From Bos javanicus (taxonomy: Eukaryota; Chordata; Mammalia; Artiodactyla; Bovidae): DNA of 64,000 bases. The notes below the pieces were generated by a model. That model did no database searches. It was not told the DNA's origin and saw only the letters and a program-made list of their open reading frames with translations. The translations under genes and the position numbers were made by a program. Shown here in pieces: positions 21,733-34,109 of the stretch (position 1 is its first letter; every line of letters starts with the position of its first letter). The stretch lies in contig NC_083885.1 of NCBI RefSeq assembly GCF_032452875.1, forward strand, positions 32,715,925 to 32,779,924, written 5' to 3'.

Positions 21733-22815
21733 TTTTAAAAGAATTTATTTTTAGAGCAGCTTTAATTTCACAGCAAAATTAGTAAGAGGAAGGTAGAGAT
21801 TGTCCCTATTCCCCTTACACCAACACATTCCTATTTCTTCCCCATCAGCATTCCCACCAGAGGATGCATTTGTTACAACCAATGAAGCCATATTGACACA
21901 TTATTACCCTAAGTCCATAGCTTACATTAGAGTTCACTCTTGGCATTGTACACTCTGGGTCTTGACAAGTGTACAATGATACGTATCCAACACAATGACA
22001 TGTATCCATCATTGTAGTATTGTACAGAATAAATTCACTGTCTTAAAGGTCCTCTGTGCTCTGCTTGTTTATCCTCCTGATCCCTGGACTCTGGCAAATA
22101 CTGATCTTTTTACTGTCTCCATCATTTTGCACCAACCAATAAATGAGTTCATGTTGTTCCACATCCCTATCAGCATTTAGTATTCACAGTGATTTATGCT
22201 ACAGGCCATTCTAATAGATATGTAATAGTGTCTCTTTGTTTTAATTTTCTATTTCTTAGTGTATATGATATGGATCATTTTTTCATATCCTTATTTGACC
22301 TCTGTATATCTTCTTCAGTGAGATATCTGTTAAGATCCTTAGTCCATTTTTTAATCAGGTTGTTTGTTTTCTTATTGTTGAGTTTCAAGAATTTTCATGG
22401 TATATTTTGGACAACAGTCCTTTATCACATGTATCTTTTGCAAAATATTTTTTTCAATCTGTTTCTTAGCTTCTCATTCTCTTGACATTATCTTTTGCAA
22501 GACAGAAAATTTCAATTTTAATGAAGTCCAGCTTATCAAATATTTCTTTCAAGGATCAGGTATTTAGTGTCATATCAAAAAAAAAAACAAAACAATAAAA
22601 GATCATCATCATACCCAAGGTCATCTAGTTTTTCTCTTCTAGGAGTTTTACCATTTTCCACTTTATATTTAGGTCTGTGGTTCCTTTTTAGTCAAGTTTT
22701 ATGAAGGGTGTGAGGGTTTTGTTGTTGTTGTTTGTTTGCTTGCTTTTGCATGTAGATGTCCAGTTGTTCCAGCACTGTTGAAAGACTATCTTTACTCCAT
22801 TTGAATGATTTAAGT
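21733..22815 (-). mobile_element. Old L1M-type LINE, reverse, about 1.1 kb
   Basis: The plus strand is the antisense of L1M 3' UTR and ORF2 end: TAGAGCAGCTTTAATTTCAC, CATTAGAGTTCACTCTTGGC, AATGACATGTATCCATCATT, TGATCTTTTTACTGTCTCCA, TGCAAAATATTTTTTTCAAT, AGTTGTTCCAGCACTGTTGA. Heavily mutated. Confidence 0.9.
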
Positions 22816-23859
22816 AAACCAGTTGAATAAATCCTTGTCCCCTTATATGTTGCTTAGTTCTGCTGTTTTACTACAGAGGATGAAGACATTTTCCTATGCT
22901 GCCAAGGATACCCTCCGGCTTTCAACAGACTTTCAATTACCTATTAATCACTCTCAGCCTCTGCTATACTTGTTTAGAAAGAGAAAGGAAACTACTGTCT
23001 TCTGTTGTTCTTGTGGATATTATATCCCCCAGTTTACTCAAAGGGCCAACACACTGCAAGAGCTAATGCATTCTTTACTACCAGCATACAACCCCAATCC
23101 ACCATGAGTAGAAGTTTAACAACTGGTCCATCACTTTGTACCAGGGGTTCTCTATGTTCTGCTTACTACTGAGAACTGCCTGTCATTGCCTGACAGGCAG
23201 CTAGGGATCTAAGTCCAACATACTACCTTATCAACTGCTGTCTCACACCACCACTGGCACCAATTTTGCAGGTTTGTTTCTCCAGGAGGCCAGTTTTTGT
23301 TCAGGATTACTCTTGGCATCAACAGCTGTGAAAGGGAGAGGAAGGAAACCAGACTGGGCAGAGAGGGAAGTCAAGCTGAAATGCCAGTTTAATGACAACT
23401 TTGACCAATCTTATTAGATTTATAGTTAAAATGGCCCATAAGAATCATCCCACACTGATCTGAAATAGACTAGTGTTTATATGCTCACTTGAGGGAGCCT
23501 TTGGATGTGAGCCACTCCAGGACAATGGGCAGAGGAGCTCCTAGTAGACATCGTGTTGGCTTTTTCTCACTTAGTCCTCACATTAAAAGTTTTCTTTTCA
23601 TTTATCTATTAATTTATTCAAAACTTTAAATCTGTGAATCTATTTTATATAGAAAATAAATGCATTTCAGAGAGAAAAATAACCCATTTGAGCTTATAGT
23701 TTCTGAAAGGAGTTGCTAATTCAGCTGAGTCCTGAAGGACAAGCAGCACACAACACTACCATTTCTGCACAAATATTGAACATATACTTCAAGCTTCACA
23801 CATTGAAATTGAATCACTTCTCTTTCCTCATCCCAGTGATAATGACTCTGTCTACCAAC
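22816..23859. other. Unassigned non-coding sequence
   Basis: A 94-codon open frame at 22823-23107 (+) shows no domain. 23130-23560 resembles no family I can name. Confidence 0.4.
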
Positions 23860-24151
23860 TTTCACTCAGGCTGACATCTCTGGAATGGCCCTTGATTACC
23901 ATTATTCTTAAACTGCCCCACATCCAGTCCTTCATGAAATCATGTTGGCTCTACCTTTTACATACACAAGGAATCCAGCCATCTGTCATCATATCCCGTG
24001 CCATCACCATGGATGAGGCAGCATCATCTCTCACTTGAATTGGTACAGGTCTTCCTGATTCTATTACTACAAGTTTCCCTGATTGTCTTTAATCTATTAC
24101 CAATACATCAATTAGAGTGATGACATTATTGTCAAAATCCTGCACTGGCTT
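23860..24151 (+). repeat. Ancient L2-like repeat, left part (interrupted by BovB)
   Basis: TCATGTTGGCTCTACCTTTT, GAATCCAGCCATCTGTCATC, GTGCCATCACCATGGATGAG, AGAGTGATGACATTATTGTC match the same widespread old repeat as 4730-5855. It appears to continue after the BovB at about 25533-25650 (AACCCTCCCTATGGACTAGA, CTTGTTCACTCTACTTCC). Confidence 0.55.
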
Positions 24152-24163
24152 CTTGTTTCACTT

Positions 24164-25137
24164 CAGTTCAGTTCAGTCACTCAGTCGTGTCCGACTCTTT
24201 GCAACCCCATGAATTGCAGCACGCCAGGCCTCCCTGTCCATCACCAACTCCCAGAGTTCACTCAAACTCACATCCATCGAGTCGGTGATGCCATCCAGCC
24301 ATCTCATCCTTGGTCGTCCCCTTTTCCTCCTGCCCCCAATCCCTCCCAGCATCAGAGTCTTTTCCAATGAGTCAACTCTTCACATGAGGTGGCCAAAGTA
24401 CTGGAGTTTCAGCTTTAGCATCATTCCTTCCAAAGAACATCCAGGACTGATATCCTTTAGAATGGACTGGTTGGATCTCCTTGCAGTCCAAGGGACTCTC
24501 AAGAGTCTTCTCCAACACCACAGGTCAAAAGCATTCTTCAGCGCTCAGCTTTCTTCACAGTCCAACTCTCATATCCATACATGGCTACTGGAAAAACCAT
24601 AGCCTTGACTAGAAGGACCTTTGTTGGCAAAGTAATGTCTCTGCTTTTGAATATGCTATCTAGGTTGGTCATAACTTTCCTTCCAAGGAGTAAGCGTCTT
24701 TTAATTTCATGGCTGCAGTCACCATCTGCAGTGATTTTGGAGCCCCCAAAAATAAAGTCTGACACTGTTTCCACTGTTTCTCTATCTATTTCCCATGAAG
24801 TGATGGGACCAGATGCCATGATCTTCATTTTCTGAATGTTGAGCTTTAAGCCAATTTTTTCACTCTCTTCTTTCACTTTCCTCAAGAGGCTCTTTAGTTT
24901 CTCTTCACTTTCTGCCATAAGTGTGGTGTCATCTGCATATCTGAGGTTATTGATATTTCTCCCGGCAATCTTGATTCCAGCTTGTGCTTCTTCCAGTCCA
25001 GCATTTCTCATGATGTACTCTGCATATAAGTTAAATAAGCAGGGTGACAATATACAGCCTTGATGTACTCCTTTTCCTATTTGGAACCAGTCTGCTGTTC
25101 CATGTCCAGTTCTAACTGTTGCTTCCTGACCTGTATA
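24164..25137 (-). mobile_element. BovB LINE 3' segment of a 5'-inverted insertion
   Basis: CAGTTCAGTTCAGTCACTCA tail on the left. The complement encodes the RT palm and C-terminus, including intact YADD (24928-24939) and LMAESEEKLKSLLRKV, then the SLEKTLMLGGI-type end, with frame interruptions. At about 25137 it joins the inverted 5' piece. TSD CTTGTTTCACTT at 24152-24163 and 25521-25532 encloses both. Younger subfamily. Confidence 0.95.
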
Positions 25138-25520
25138 CAGGAATCAGCGAACTAAAATGGACTAGAATGGGTGAATTTAACTCAGATGACCATTATATCT
25201 ACTACTGCGGGTGGGAATCCCTTAGAAGAAATGAAGTAGCCATCATGGTCAACAAAAGAGTCCGAAATGCAGTACTTGGATGCAATCTCAAAAATGACAG
25301 AATGATCTCTGTTCATTTCCAAGGCAAACCATTCAATGTCACAGTAATCCAAGCCTATGCCCCAACCAGTAATGCTGAAGAAGCTGAAGTTGAACGGTTC
25401 TATGAAGACCTACAAGACCTTTTAGAACTAACACCCAAAAAAGATGTCCTTTTCATTATAGGGAACTGGAATGCAAAAGTAGGAAGTCAAGAAACACCTG
25501 GGGTAACAGGCAAATTTGGC
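25138..25520 (+). mobile_element. BovB LINE endonuclease segment, inverted 5' piece
   Basis: The plus strand encodes part of the BovB endonuclease: GISELKWTRMGEFNSDDHYI, VAIMVNKRVRNAVLGCN, VIQAYAPTSNAEEAEVERFY, KDVLFIIGNWNAKVGSQETP. The catalytic-region GDWN is GNWN here. It is in opposite orientation to the adjoining RT segment and ends exactly at the distal TSD. The 148-codon frame 25119-25565 runs a few codons into both flanks. Confidence 0.95.
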
Positions 25521-25532
25521 CTTGTTTCACTT

Positions 25533-25650
25533 AGACCACAATTTAAAACCCTCCCTATGGACTAGAAGTTTGAAATGATCTATGTATTTCTTTCTGTGTG
25601 ACCTCACTGTCTAATACTCTTGTGCTTGTTCACTCTACTTCCAGCATACC
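25533..25650 (+). repeat. Ancient L2-like repeat, right part
   Basis: Continuation of the 23860-24151 repeat after the BovB insertion; similarity is modest. Confidence 0.45.
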
Positions 25651-25689
25651 TGTTAGTATATCACATATATGGATTGGCAATGAGAAATG

Positions 25690-26330
25690 AAACCAGTTCT
25701 GGATGGACCAGAGCAGAAAGAGCTTTGCATGATATAGCAAAATGACTGGACATTTTTCTTTTTGAAAGTAGTAGGAGATATTGAAGTATTTCAAACAAGA
25801 AAGTAAAATAATTAGAAACTTGCTTTGAAAGATAATTTGATAGCTCATATCAAAGATGGACCAAGGGAATGAAACACAGGAGACAAGAAAGAAAGATAGA
25901 GTTGTTGCAATAACACAGGTAAAAGAAGAGAAAAGTCAGAAAAACAGTACCAGCAGCAGAGACAGGAGGAGACAATCAGAGCTTCAGGGATACTTAGAGT
26001 GATATGATAGATGGCCCTTGAAGTAACTGAATGTTTTGTACAAAAGATGAGTAAGAGGGATTTCCACGATCCTGGATAGCACAAATGGAAAGATATGGAC
26101 ACCATTCATTAGGATAAGCAATAAAAGAAAAGAAACAAATTAGAAAACAAGATGCTTTCTGTTAGGGATGTGTTGAATTGAATGTACCAGCTTTTCCTGC
26201 AAATGAGATATTTTGGAAAGAAGTTAATCAGACAGTTGAAGTTATAGAACTGAAATTCAGGAGATAGATCAAAGCTGGGTATATAGATATTGGGAGTCAG
26301 CTTAGAATGATAACTGAAATTAAAAAGAGA
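25690..26330 (-). repeat. Ancient L2-like repeat, reverse
   Basis: Words of the same old repeat class in the other orientation: GTAGGAGATATTGAAG, TTGTTGCAATAACACAGGTA, GATGAGTAAGAGGGATTTCC, AATTCAGGAGATAGATCAAA, ATATTGGGAGTCAGC. Family not resolved. Confidence 0.5.
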
Positions 26331-26431
26331 AACTTGGTTAAGTCAATAGTCAAGTAGAAGTATAAGTAGCAGGTCACTCACTCAAAATTGACAAGAAGTT
26401 GTTGAAGTTTGGAGTGCAACTGAGTTACCTT

Positions 26432-29060
26432 TAAAAAAAATTCTTTCTTTTAATTGGAGGATAATTTGTTCACAATATTGTGGTGGTTTTTTCCATATAT
26501 CAACATGGATCACCCACGGGTGCACATATGCCCCCCCCCATCCTGAGCCCCCTCCCACCTCCCTCCCCACCTCATCCCTCTGGCTTGTCCCAGAGCACCA
26601 GCTTTGAATGCCCTGCTTCAAACATCAAACTTGCACTGGTCATCTCTTTTAAATATGGTAATATACATGTTTCAAGGCTATTCTCTCAAATCATCACACC
26701 TTTGCCTTCTCCCACATAGTCTAAAAGTCTGTTCTTTACATCTATGTCTCTTTCGCTGCCTTGCATATAGTATCACTGTTACCATCTTTCTGAATTCCCT
26801 ATATATGCATTAATATACTATATTGGTGTTTATCTTTCTGACTTACTTCACTCTGTATAGTAAGTTCCAATTTTATCCACCTCATTAGAACTGACTCAAG
26901 TGTGTTCTTTTTTATAGCTGAGTAGTATTCCATTGTGTATATGTACCACAGCTTTCTTATCCATTGGTCTGCTGATGGACATCTAGATTGCTTCCATGCC
27001 CTAGCTATTGTAAACAGTACTGCAATGAATATTGGGATACATGTGTCTTTTTCATTTCTGGTTTCCTTGGCGTGTATACCCAACAGTGGGATTGCTGGGT
27101 CACATGGCAGTCCTATTTCCAGTCTTCTAAGGAATCTCCATGCTGTTCTCCATAGTGGATGTACCAGTTTGCATTCCCACCAACAGTGTAAGAGGGTTAT
27201 CTTTTCTCCACACCCTCTCCAGCATTTATTGTTTGTAGACTTTTTGTTGGTGGCCATTCAAACTGGCATGAGATGATGCCTCATTGTGGTTTTGATTTGC
27301 ATTTCTCTAATAAAGAGTGATGTTGAGCATCTTTTAATGTGTTTATTAGCCATCTGTATGTGTTATTTGGAGAAATGTCTGTTTAGTTCTTTGGCCCATT
27401 TTTGATTGGGCTGTTCATTTTTCCCGTATTGAGCTGCATGAGATGCTTGTATATTTTGGATATTAATTCTTTGTCAGTTGTTTTGTTTTCTCGCATTATG
27501 AAGGCTGCCTTTTTACCTTGCTTATAGTTTCCTTCATTGTGCAAAAGCTTTTAAGTTTAATTAGGTCCCATTTCTTTATTTTTGTTATTATTTCCATTAC
27601 TCTGGGAGGTAGGTCATAGAGGATCTGGCTGTGATTTATGTCAGAGAATGCTCTGGCTATGTTGTCCTATAAGAGTTGTATAGTTTCTGGTCTTATATTT
27701 AGGTCTTTAATCCATTTTGGGTTTATTTTTGTGTATGGTGTTACAAAGTGTTCTAGTTTCATTCTTTTACATGTAGTTGATTGATTTTCCCAGCACTACT
27801 TGTTAAAGAGATTGTCTTTCCCAATTGTTTATTTTTGCCTCTTTTGTCAAAGATAAGGTGTCCATAGGTGTGTACATTTATCTCTGGGCTTTCTATTTTG
27901 TTCCTTTGATCTATATTTCTGTCTTTGTGCCAGTACCATACTGCATTGTTGACTGTAGCTTTGTAGTATAGTCTGAAGTCTGGCAAGTTGATTCCTCCAG
28001 TTCCATTCTTCTTTCTCCAGATTGCTTTGGCTATTCGAGGTTTTTTTGTGTTTCCATACAGACTATGAAATTATATGTTCTAGTTCTGTGAAAAATACCA
28101 TTGGTAGCTTGATAGGGATTATGTCAAATCTATAGATTGCTTTGGGTAGTATACTCATTTTCACTATATTGATTCTTATAATCCACTAACATGCTACATT
28201 TCTCCATCTATTTGTGTCATCTTTGATTTCTTTCATCAGTATTTTATAGTTTTCCATATATAGGTCTTTTGTTTCTTTAGGTAAATTTATTCCTAAGTAT
28301 ACTTTTATTTTCATTGCAATGGTGAATGGGACTGTTTCCTTAATTTCTCTTTCTTGTTTTTTTGTTTTGTTTTTGTTTTTTTTTATTGTTAGTGTATAGG
28401 AATGTAAGGGATTTCTCTGTGTTAATTTTATATCCTGCAACTTTGCTATATTCATTGATTACCTCTAGTAATTTTCTGGTGGCATTTTAGGGTTTTCTAT
28501 GTAAATAATCATGTCATCTGCAAACAGTGAGAGTTTTACTTCTTCTTTTCCAATCTGGATTCCTTTTATTTCTTTTTCTTTTCTGATTGTTATGGCTAGG
28601 ACTTCCAAAACTATGTCAAATAGTAGTGATGAGAGTGGGCATACTTGTCTTGTTCCTGATTCTAGAGGAAATGCTTTCAACTTTTTGCCTTCTCCAGGAT
28701 AGGTGTTATCTCCTATCTGAATTTTTGGAAGAATACACCTGTGAAGCCATCTGGTCCTGGGCTTTTGTTTGTTGGAAGATTTTTGATTACGGTTTTGATT
28801 TCCATGCATGTGATGGGTCTGTTAAGATTTTCTATTTCTTCCTGGTTCAGTTGTGGAAGGTTACAGTTTTCTAAGAATTTGTCCATTTCTTCCAACTTGC
28901 CCATTTTATTGTCATATAATTGCTCATAGTAGTCCCTTTTGATCTTCTGTATTTCTGTGATGTCTGTTGTGATTTCTTCATTTTCATTTCTAATTTTATT
29001 GATTTGGTTCTTTTCCCTTTTTTTTCTTGATGAGTCTGACTTATTTTTTACTTCTCCAGA
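26432..29060 (-). mobile_element. Ruminant L1, reverse, 2.6 kb, 5'-truncated with internal deletion
   Basis: Left end is the L1 3' UTR (TTTAATTGGAGGATAATTTG). ORF2 codons follow in reverse up to a segment coding KSDSSRKKREKNQINKI, where L1 similarity ends. The coding part has lost roughly 130 codons of the RT fingers/palm near 28700 and carries frameshifts and stops. Longest L1 in the window. Confidence 0.95.
26799..28904 (-). pseudogene. L1 ORF2 remnant (partial RT to C-terminus), broken
   Basis: Read on the complement from 28904: MGKLEEMDKFLENCNLPQLN, then NKSPGPDGFTGVFF, a deletion and frameshift near 28700, then KLKAFPLESGTRQVCPLSSL and the RT catalytic LFADDMIIYIENPK (FADD at 28513-28524). 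Further frames follow near 28186-28455 (thumb / connection) and 27759-27986. The C-terminal cysteine segment (NKCWRGCGEKITLLHCWWEC) and CPSADQWIRKLWYIYTMEYY are at 26799-27257. No endonuclease. Several stops and shifts separate the pieces, so no functional protein can be made. Confidence 0.93.
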
Positions 29061-30164
29061 TGATTACCAGTAAACAAAGATGAAAGGAGCCATCTGGGGA
29101 TCAATAGATAACTATTATTTATATCCCAATAATTCTTAAAACATACTACTCTAAGAAAAGTTGGGTTTTCCTAAAACCCTACCAATGAATGTATCCTGCA
29201 AACTATATTGTCCATGCTACCTTGCTGATGAGCTGCTAGGTGTATTTGGTCATGGATAATAATGGTGGAAGATTAAGTGAGTGAGAAGTAAGAAAGAAGC
29301 AGAATTTTCTTCTGTCTTCTCTATGGTTGTGGGCATTTTAAGACAATACCTGAGTATACTCAATGGTCTAGCGTCTGAGTACCCCTTTCTCTATGGAATG
29401 AAACAAACCTGTCTTAGAGTCTAGCTCCCACCAGATAGGAAAACTCTGGGTTTTGCTAATACTTTTCAGCTCTTCTATCACTTGTGTAACCACCAAGTCT
29501 GTATATATTAAGCTGTATTAAACTCTGAATTATCCAGTCTCTTTTCTTAACTTGATGTGACATTGATACATATGTTTGAAAAACATATCTGGAAACTAAA
29601 GACAAAAAATATAAAGGCTCCTACTAATCCTCTTTCTCAGACAATAATCCTCAAATAACAAAGTGGGGGGGGGTGCATTTTGACTATTTTTAACAGCCCT
29701 AACCTGTCATATGTATCAATTGAATAATGAGAAACTGGGAGAAGGGGGTGGAGCAAACAGGTCTATTTCCCACCTGAGACTAGGGGCTTAAGTTGAGTCA
29801 ATCACATCTGTGGGCAGACAAAGAAAGCCACGAACTTCTTTTATAGGCTGAAAAATTACTCTCTAGTAAACAAAATCTAGGGTCTTGGCCATCTAACCAA
29901 TCAAATAAGACAAAATCAGAGTGAGTAGAATAGTCCTGCATGTCTTCCTTTTGAAGGACTGAATCACAGGGAAAGAGGAGCACTCATATGCTCACGCTCA
30001 CCACACCATCTTTGAAGTGCCTTCCTTCTACTGAGGGCTATGGTCTGGAAAATTAATTCCTCCCTGAAAATAACTATGGATCCAGGAAAACTGGTGTGAT
30101 TGAGTCCAGAGAAAAACTGAACTTCAATAAGAGGGAAAGATCAATAAGATTAAATGTTCCAGAA
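29061..30164. other. About 1.1 kb of unassigned non-coding sequence
   Basis: No repeat or exon recognised. A run of ten G occurs at about 29664-29673. Confidence 0.45.
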
Positions 30165-30545
30165 ACCTCAAATTAAGCTAGCAATTGAAAATTAGTTATT
30201 GGATTCACCAACCAGGAGAGCTTTGATGAGTTTTAATGAGCACTTTCAGAGTTATCATGGAGGCATTAACCAGACTTCAGTGACTTGGGAACTGAATAGT
30301 AAAGAAGTAATGCCAATGTGACTGGACAGTTCTTTTAAGAAGTTTAGCAGGAAAGGGTTTACAAGGGTGAAAAAGGAATGGAAAGATGAACAAGCAAGCC
30401 TTAAAAAGTAAAAACACTTATATGTGTTTACATGTTGATAAGAAAGACACCACAAAGAGAAAAATATTGAAAATAGAAGAAAAAGAGACTGCATTAGTGA
30501 AGCAGGATCACTCGAGGGTCAAGAGAAAATAGGATGGAAAATACA
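30165..30545 (-). repeat. Possible ancient L2-like repeat, reverse
   Basis: A purine-rich stretch with words such as AGTTTAGCAGGAAAGGGTTT and GGATCACTCGAGGGTCAAGA recalls the same repeat class as 25690-26330; weak. Confidence 0.3.
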
Positions 30546-31560
30546 GTGGACAGATGAATCATGCAAGAAGCTTCTTTTTTGTCTTGAAACAATAAAATGA
30601 GAAGTAGAGATAAATATAGATGCACATCAATTTGTTGAACTCTTTTAAACATCTTAATAATTTTCCTTTTAAAATTAATTCACATGTATTATTGCTAGTC
30701 AAAGACCTTGATTAGAATACAAAATCAAAATAAAAAACAAAAACATTAAGATTAATGTTCTCTCACTGATTTGATATGATTACAGCCAAAGGACAAATAT
30801 CCCCCACGTCCTCTGGTAGATGAAGCCATTTCCCCTTCCTGTTTCCCTGACTTTGCCCATCTCCATCATCTCTGCCAGTGATGGTAGTGCTGAAGCAGCG
30901 TAGAACAAAGAAATTGTTTCAATGGCACATATAATAAACCAGCAGTTTCCATATGCATTATCATGGAATGACATGGAAAGACTACTTCATGAGATAAACA
31001 ATATTAAATATTTTACTGCAAAATATATTGCATGTCTTGCTGTTGATTGCCTCAGGTGCAGTGTTCTCCACCACTAGCACTGCACTGCAGAAGATTCTTA
31101 TTAGTGGCAAACACATGGGGCAGGAGTCATGTCTCTGCAGTGAAGTCATACAAACTGTGCCACTTCTACCTTCCGGGGTCTTTCTATGTGAAAACAATCC
31201 AGTGATGTCAGCAACACCAGCTGTATTTCACTGGGTCTTAAACTCATTTCTAGGGATGCTGTAAAATTGCTCATATGAAATGAATTTGGTCCTGTCTTGT
31301 CAACCACCAGATTGGAAGTGATGACCTGAGCATAAAGGTTCTGCACCCATTATCAGAATCCCTCCTCTTCCTTACTCTCTTCTTCCAGGATCTCTATAAA
31401 GCTATTTATTAAGTGGAAAACATCTCAAGAAAGATGGCAATCTTGGAAATAACAAACCCAAGTTAATAAAATTCTTTCAGAGCACACTTAACTCTGAGCA
31501 ATGAAACTGAATCTGGCTAAGGGATTATTCAGATACATATATAAATTTTTTGACTTGGGC
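30546..31560. other. Unassigned non-coding sequence
   Basis: No repeat recognised; open frames of 60-78 codons overlap on both strands and look like chance. Confidence 0.45.
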
Positions 31561-31832
31561 TAAGGCAATGGCAACCCACTCCAGTACTCTTGCCTGGAAA
31601 ATCTCATGGATGGAGGAGCCTGGTAGGCTGCAGTCCAGGGGGTCACAAAGAGTCGGACACGACTGAGCGACTTCACTTTCACTTTTCACTTTCATGCATT
31701 GGAGAAGGAAATGGCAACCCACTCCAGTGTTCTTGCCTGGAGAATCCCAGGGATGGGGGAACCTGGTGGGCTGCTGTCTATGGGGTTGCACGGAGTCAGA
31801 CACGACTGAAGTGACTTAGCAGCAGCAGCAGC
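31561..31832 (+). mobile_element. BOV-A2 SINE (two Bov-A monomers, CAG tail)
   Basis: Monomer 1 runs to GACTGAGCGACTTCACTTTC. The linker is ACTTTTCACTTTCATGCATT, and monomer 2 starts GGAGAAGGAAATGGCAACCC and ends GACTTAGCAGCAGCAGCAGC. It lacks the tRNA-like head of Bov-tA. No left TSD found, although AGCTGGCATCATG at its right edge recurs at 31914-31926. Confidence 0.96.
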
Positions 31833-32224
31833 TGGCATCATGACAACGTATTTTCATGCTTTCTTCCATCAAAAATTTTAGTGACGATACCATCATAACT
31901 AGCTTGATCTGGTAGCTGGCATCATGGCTTTAAAATATCAACATTGAAAGACTCCTTTTATAACTTTTCTTAAAATATGGTCCATGGACCATTTGAGTTA
32001 GAGTAACTAAGGTAGTTTATTTTAACATAAACCCTTCTCTGGTCCTAAGAATAATGTTCTCTGGAGAGAGAGCCCTGAAATCTGTTGTTTTAATAAACTC
32101 CCCAGGATTATTGTTTGAAATTATTCATTAGGTTTTAGTAATTCTTTAATCAGTTAACTTTTTTAGGCTTTAGTAAACTAATAAGTACTGTCTCAGAAAT
32201 CCTCCACTCTGATATCCTCACTTT
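31833..32224. other. Unassigned non-coding sequence
   Basis: Nothing recognised apart from the 13-base direct repeat noted with the BOV-A2 entry. Confidence 0.45.
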
Positions 32225-32728
32225 GCTGTCAAATTTTATTAAGAAATAACATACACAGAAAAGAAAACAAAGTCATAAATTTTTAAAAAGTGAATGCATC
32301 TGCATAGCCAGTATTTATGTCAGAAAACAGTAATAAATCCGAACTCCTGAAGGCCCCATGTATCCCTTTCTAGCCACTGTGCCACTGGAAGACAACCATT
32401 CTCCTGACTTGTCACACTGTCAGTTTGCTTTACCTATTTTTGAACTTGATTTAAATGCAATCAAATAATGTATATTTGGAGGGTACTGGCTTCTCTCACT
32501 CAACATTATTTGGTGAGATTCATTTGCACTATCGTGTTTCATTGTACTTGTTGCTGATCTTTGCTATCCAGTATTCCATTGCATGAATATGCAGCTTAAC
32601 TATCCTTGCTATTGTACATAAATATTTTTGTTGGTTTGAGCTGTTCCAAAGACTGCTGCTATGAACACTTTTGTACATATCTCTTACCAACATATGTATG
32701 TATTTCTATATGTCTAAGGATTTGTAGT
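32225..32728 (-). mobile_element. Old L1M-type LINE, reverse, part 1
   Basis: Antisense L1M 3' UTR / ORF2 end: TTTATTAAGAAATAACATAC, GACAACCATTCTCCTGACTT, CTTCTCTCACTCAACATTAT, GCTGCTATGAACACTTTTGT. Interrupted by the BovB at 32731; continues from 34110. Confidence 0.85.
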
Positions 32729-32730
32729 TG

Positions 32731-34109
32731 TTCACTCACTAAGTCATGTCAGACTCTTTGTGACCCCATGGACTGCAGCATACCAGGCTTCCCTGTCCTT
32801 CACTATCTCCCAGAATATGCTCAAATTCATGTCCACTGAGTAGGTGATGCTATATAACTATCTCATCCTCTGCCACCCCCTTATTCTTTTGCTTCAATCT
32901 TTCCCAGCATCAGGGTCTTCTTTTCCAATGAGTCAGCTCTTTGCATCACATGGCTAACATATTGCAGCTTCAGCTTCATCATCAGTCCTTCCAGTGAGTA
33001 TTCAGGGTTGCTTTCCTTCAGGATTGACTCCTTTGATCTCCTTGAAGTGCAAGGGACTCTCAAGAGTCTTCTCCAACATCACATTTCAAAAACTTTCTTT
33101 ATGATCCAACTCTCTCACATCTGTACATGACTACTGGAAAAACCATAGCTTTGACTATAAGGATCTTTTTAAGCACTGTGATATCTCTGCTTTTTAATAT
33201 GCGGTCTAGGTTTGTCATAGCTTTCCTTCCAAGGAACAAGCATCTTTTAATCTCATGGCTGCAGTCACTGTCAACAGTGATTTTGGAACCCAAGAAGATA
33301 CAATTTGTCACTGCTTTCACTTTTCCCCCTTCTGCTTGCCATGAAGTGATGGGACCAGATGCCATGATCTTAACTTTTTGAATGTTGAGTTTCAAGCCAG
33401 CTTTTCCACTCTCTACTTTCACCTTCAAGAGGCTCTTTAGTTCCTCTTCACTTTCTGCCATTAGAGTGCATATCTGGGGTTGTTGATATTTCTTACTGCA
33501 GTCTTGATTCCAGCAAAGGATTCATCCAGCCTGGCATTTCACATGATGTACTCTGCATAGAAGTTAAATAAGCAGGGTGAGAATATACAGCCTCATCATA
33601 TTCCTTTCCCAATTTTGAACCAGTCTATTGTTCCATGTCTGGTTCTAACTGTTCCTTCTTGACCTGCATACAGGTTTCTCAGGAGACAAGTAAGGTGGTC
33701 TGGTATTCCCATCTCTTTAAGAATTTTCCACAGATTGTTGTGATCCACACAGTCAAAGGCTTTGGCATAGTCAATGATGCAGAGATAGATGTTTTTCTGG
33801 AATTCCTTTGCTTTTTCTATGATCTAACACATGTTGACAATTTGGTCTCTGGTTCCTCTGCCTTTTCTAAACCCAGCTTGTACATCTGGAAGTTCTTGGT
33901 TCACCCACTCCTGAAGTCTAGCTTGAAGGATTTCAAGCATAACCTAACTAGCATGTAAAATGAGTGCAATTGTACGGTAATTCTTTGGCATTGCCCTCCT
34001 TTGGGATTAGAATGAAAACTGACCTTTTTCAGTCCTGTGGCCACTGCTGAGTTTTCCAAATTTTCTAACGTATTGAATGCAGCACATTAGCATCCTCATC
34101 TTTTGCTTA
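32731..34109 (-). mobile_element. BovB LINE, 3' 1.4 kb, inserted in L1M (older subfamily)
   Basis: The left end is the 3' terminus (GTTCACTCACTAAGTCATGT). The complement codes, with many breaks, for RT (FDCVDHNNLWKILK-like region near 33720-33780) through the C-terminus (SLLKVKVESGKAGLKLNIQK, GSKITVDSDCSHEIKRCLFL). Similarity ends near 34109. The YADD region near 33465 is damaged by a deletion. No clear TSD remains. Confidence 0.93.

Noticed and set aside
22823..23107. 94-codon plus frame as a small gene
   Set aside because: No domain, no start context of note, no repeat or splice signal; length is within chance expectation for AT-rich DNA over 64 kb.
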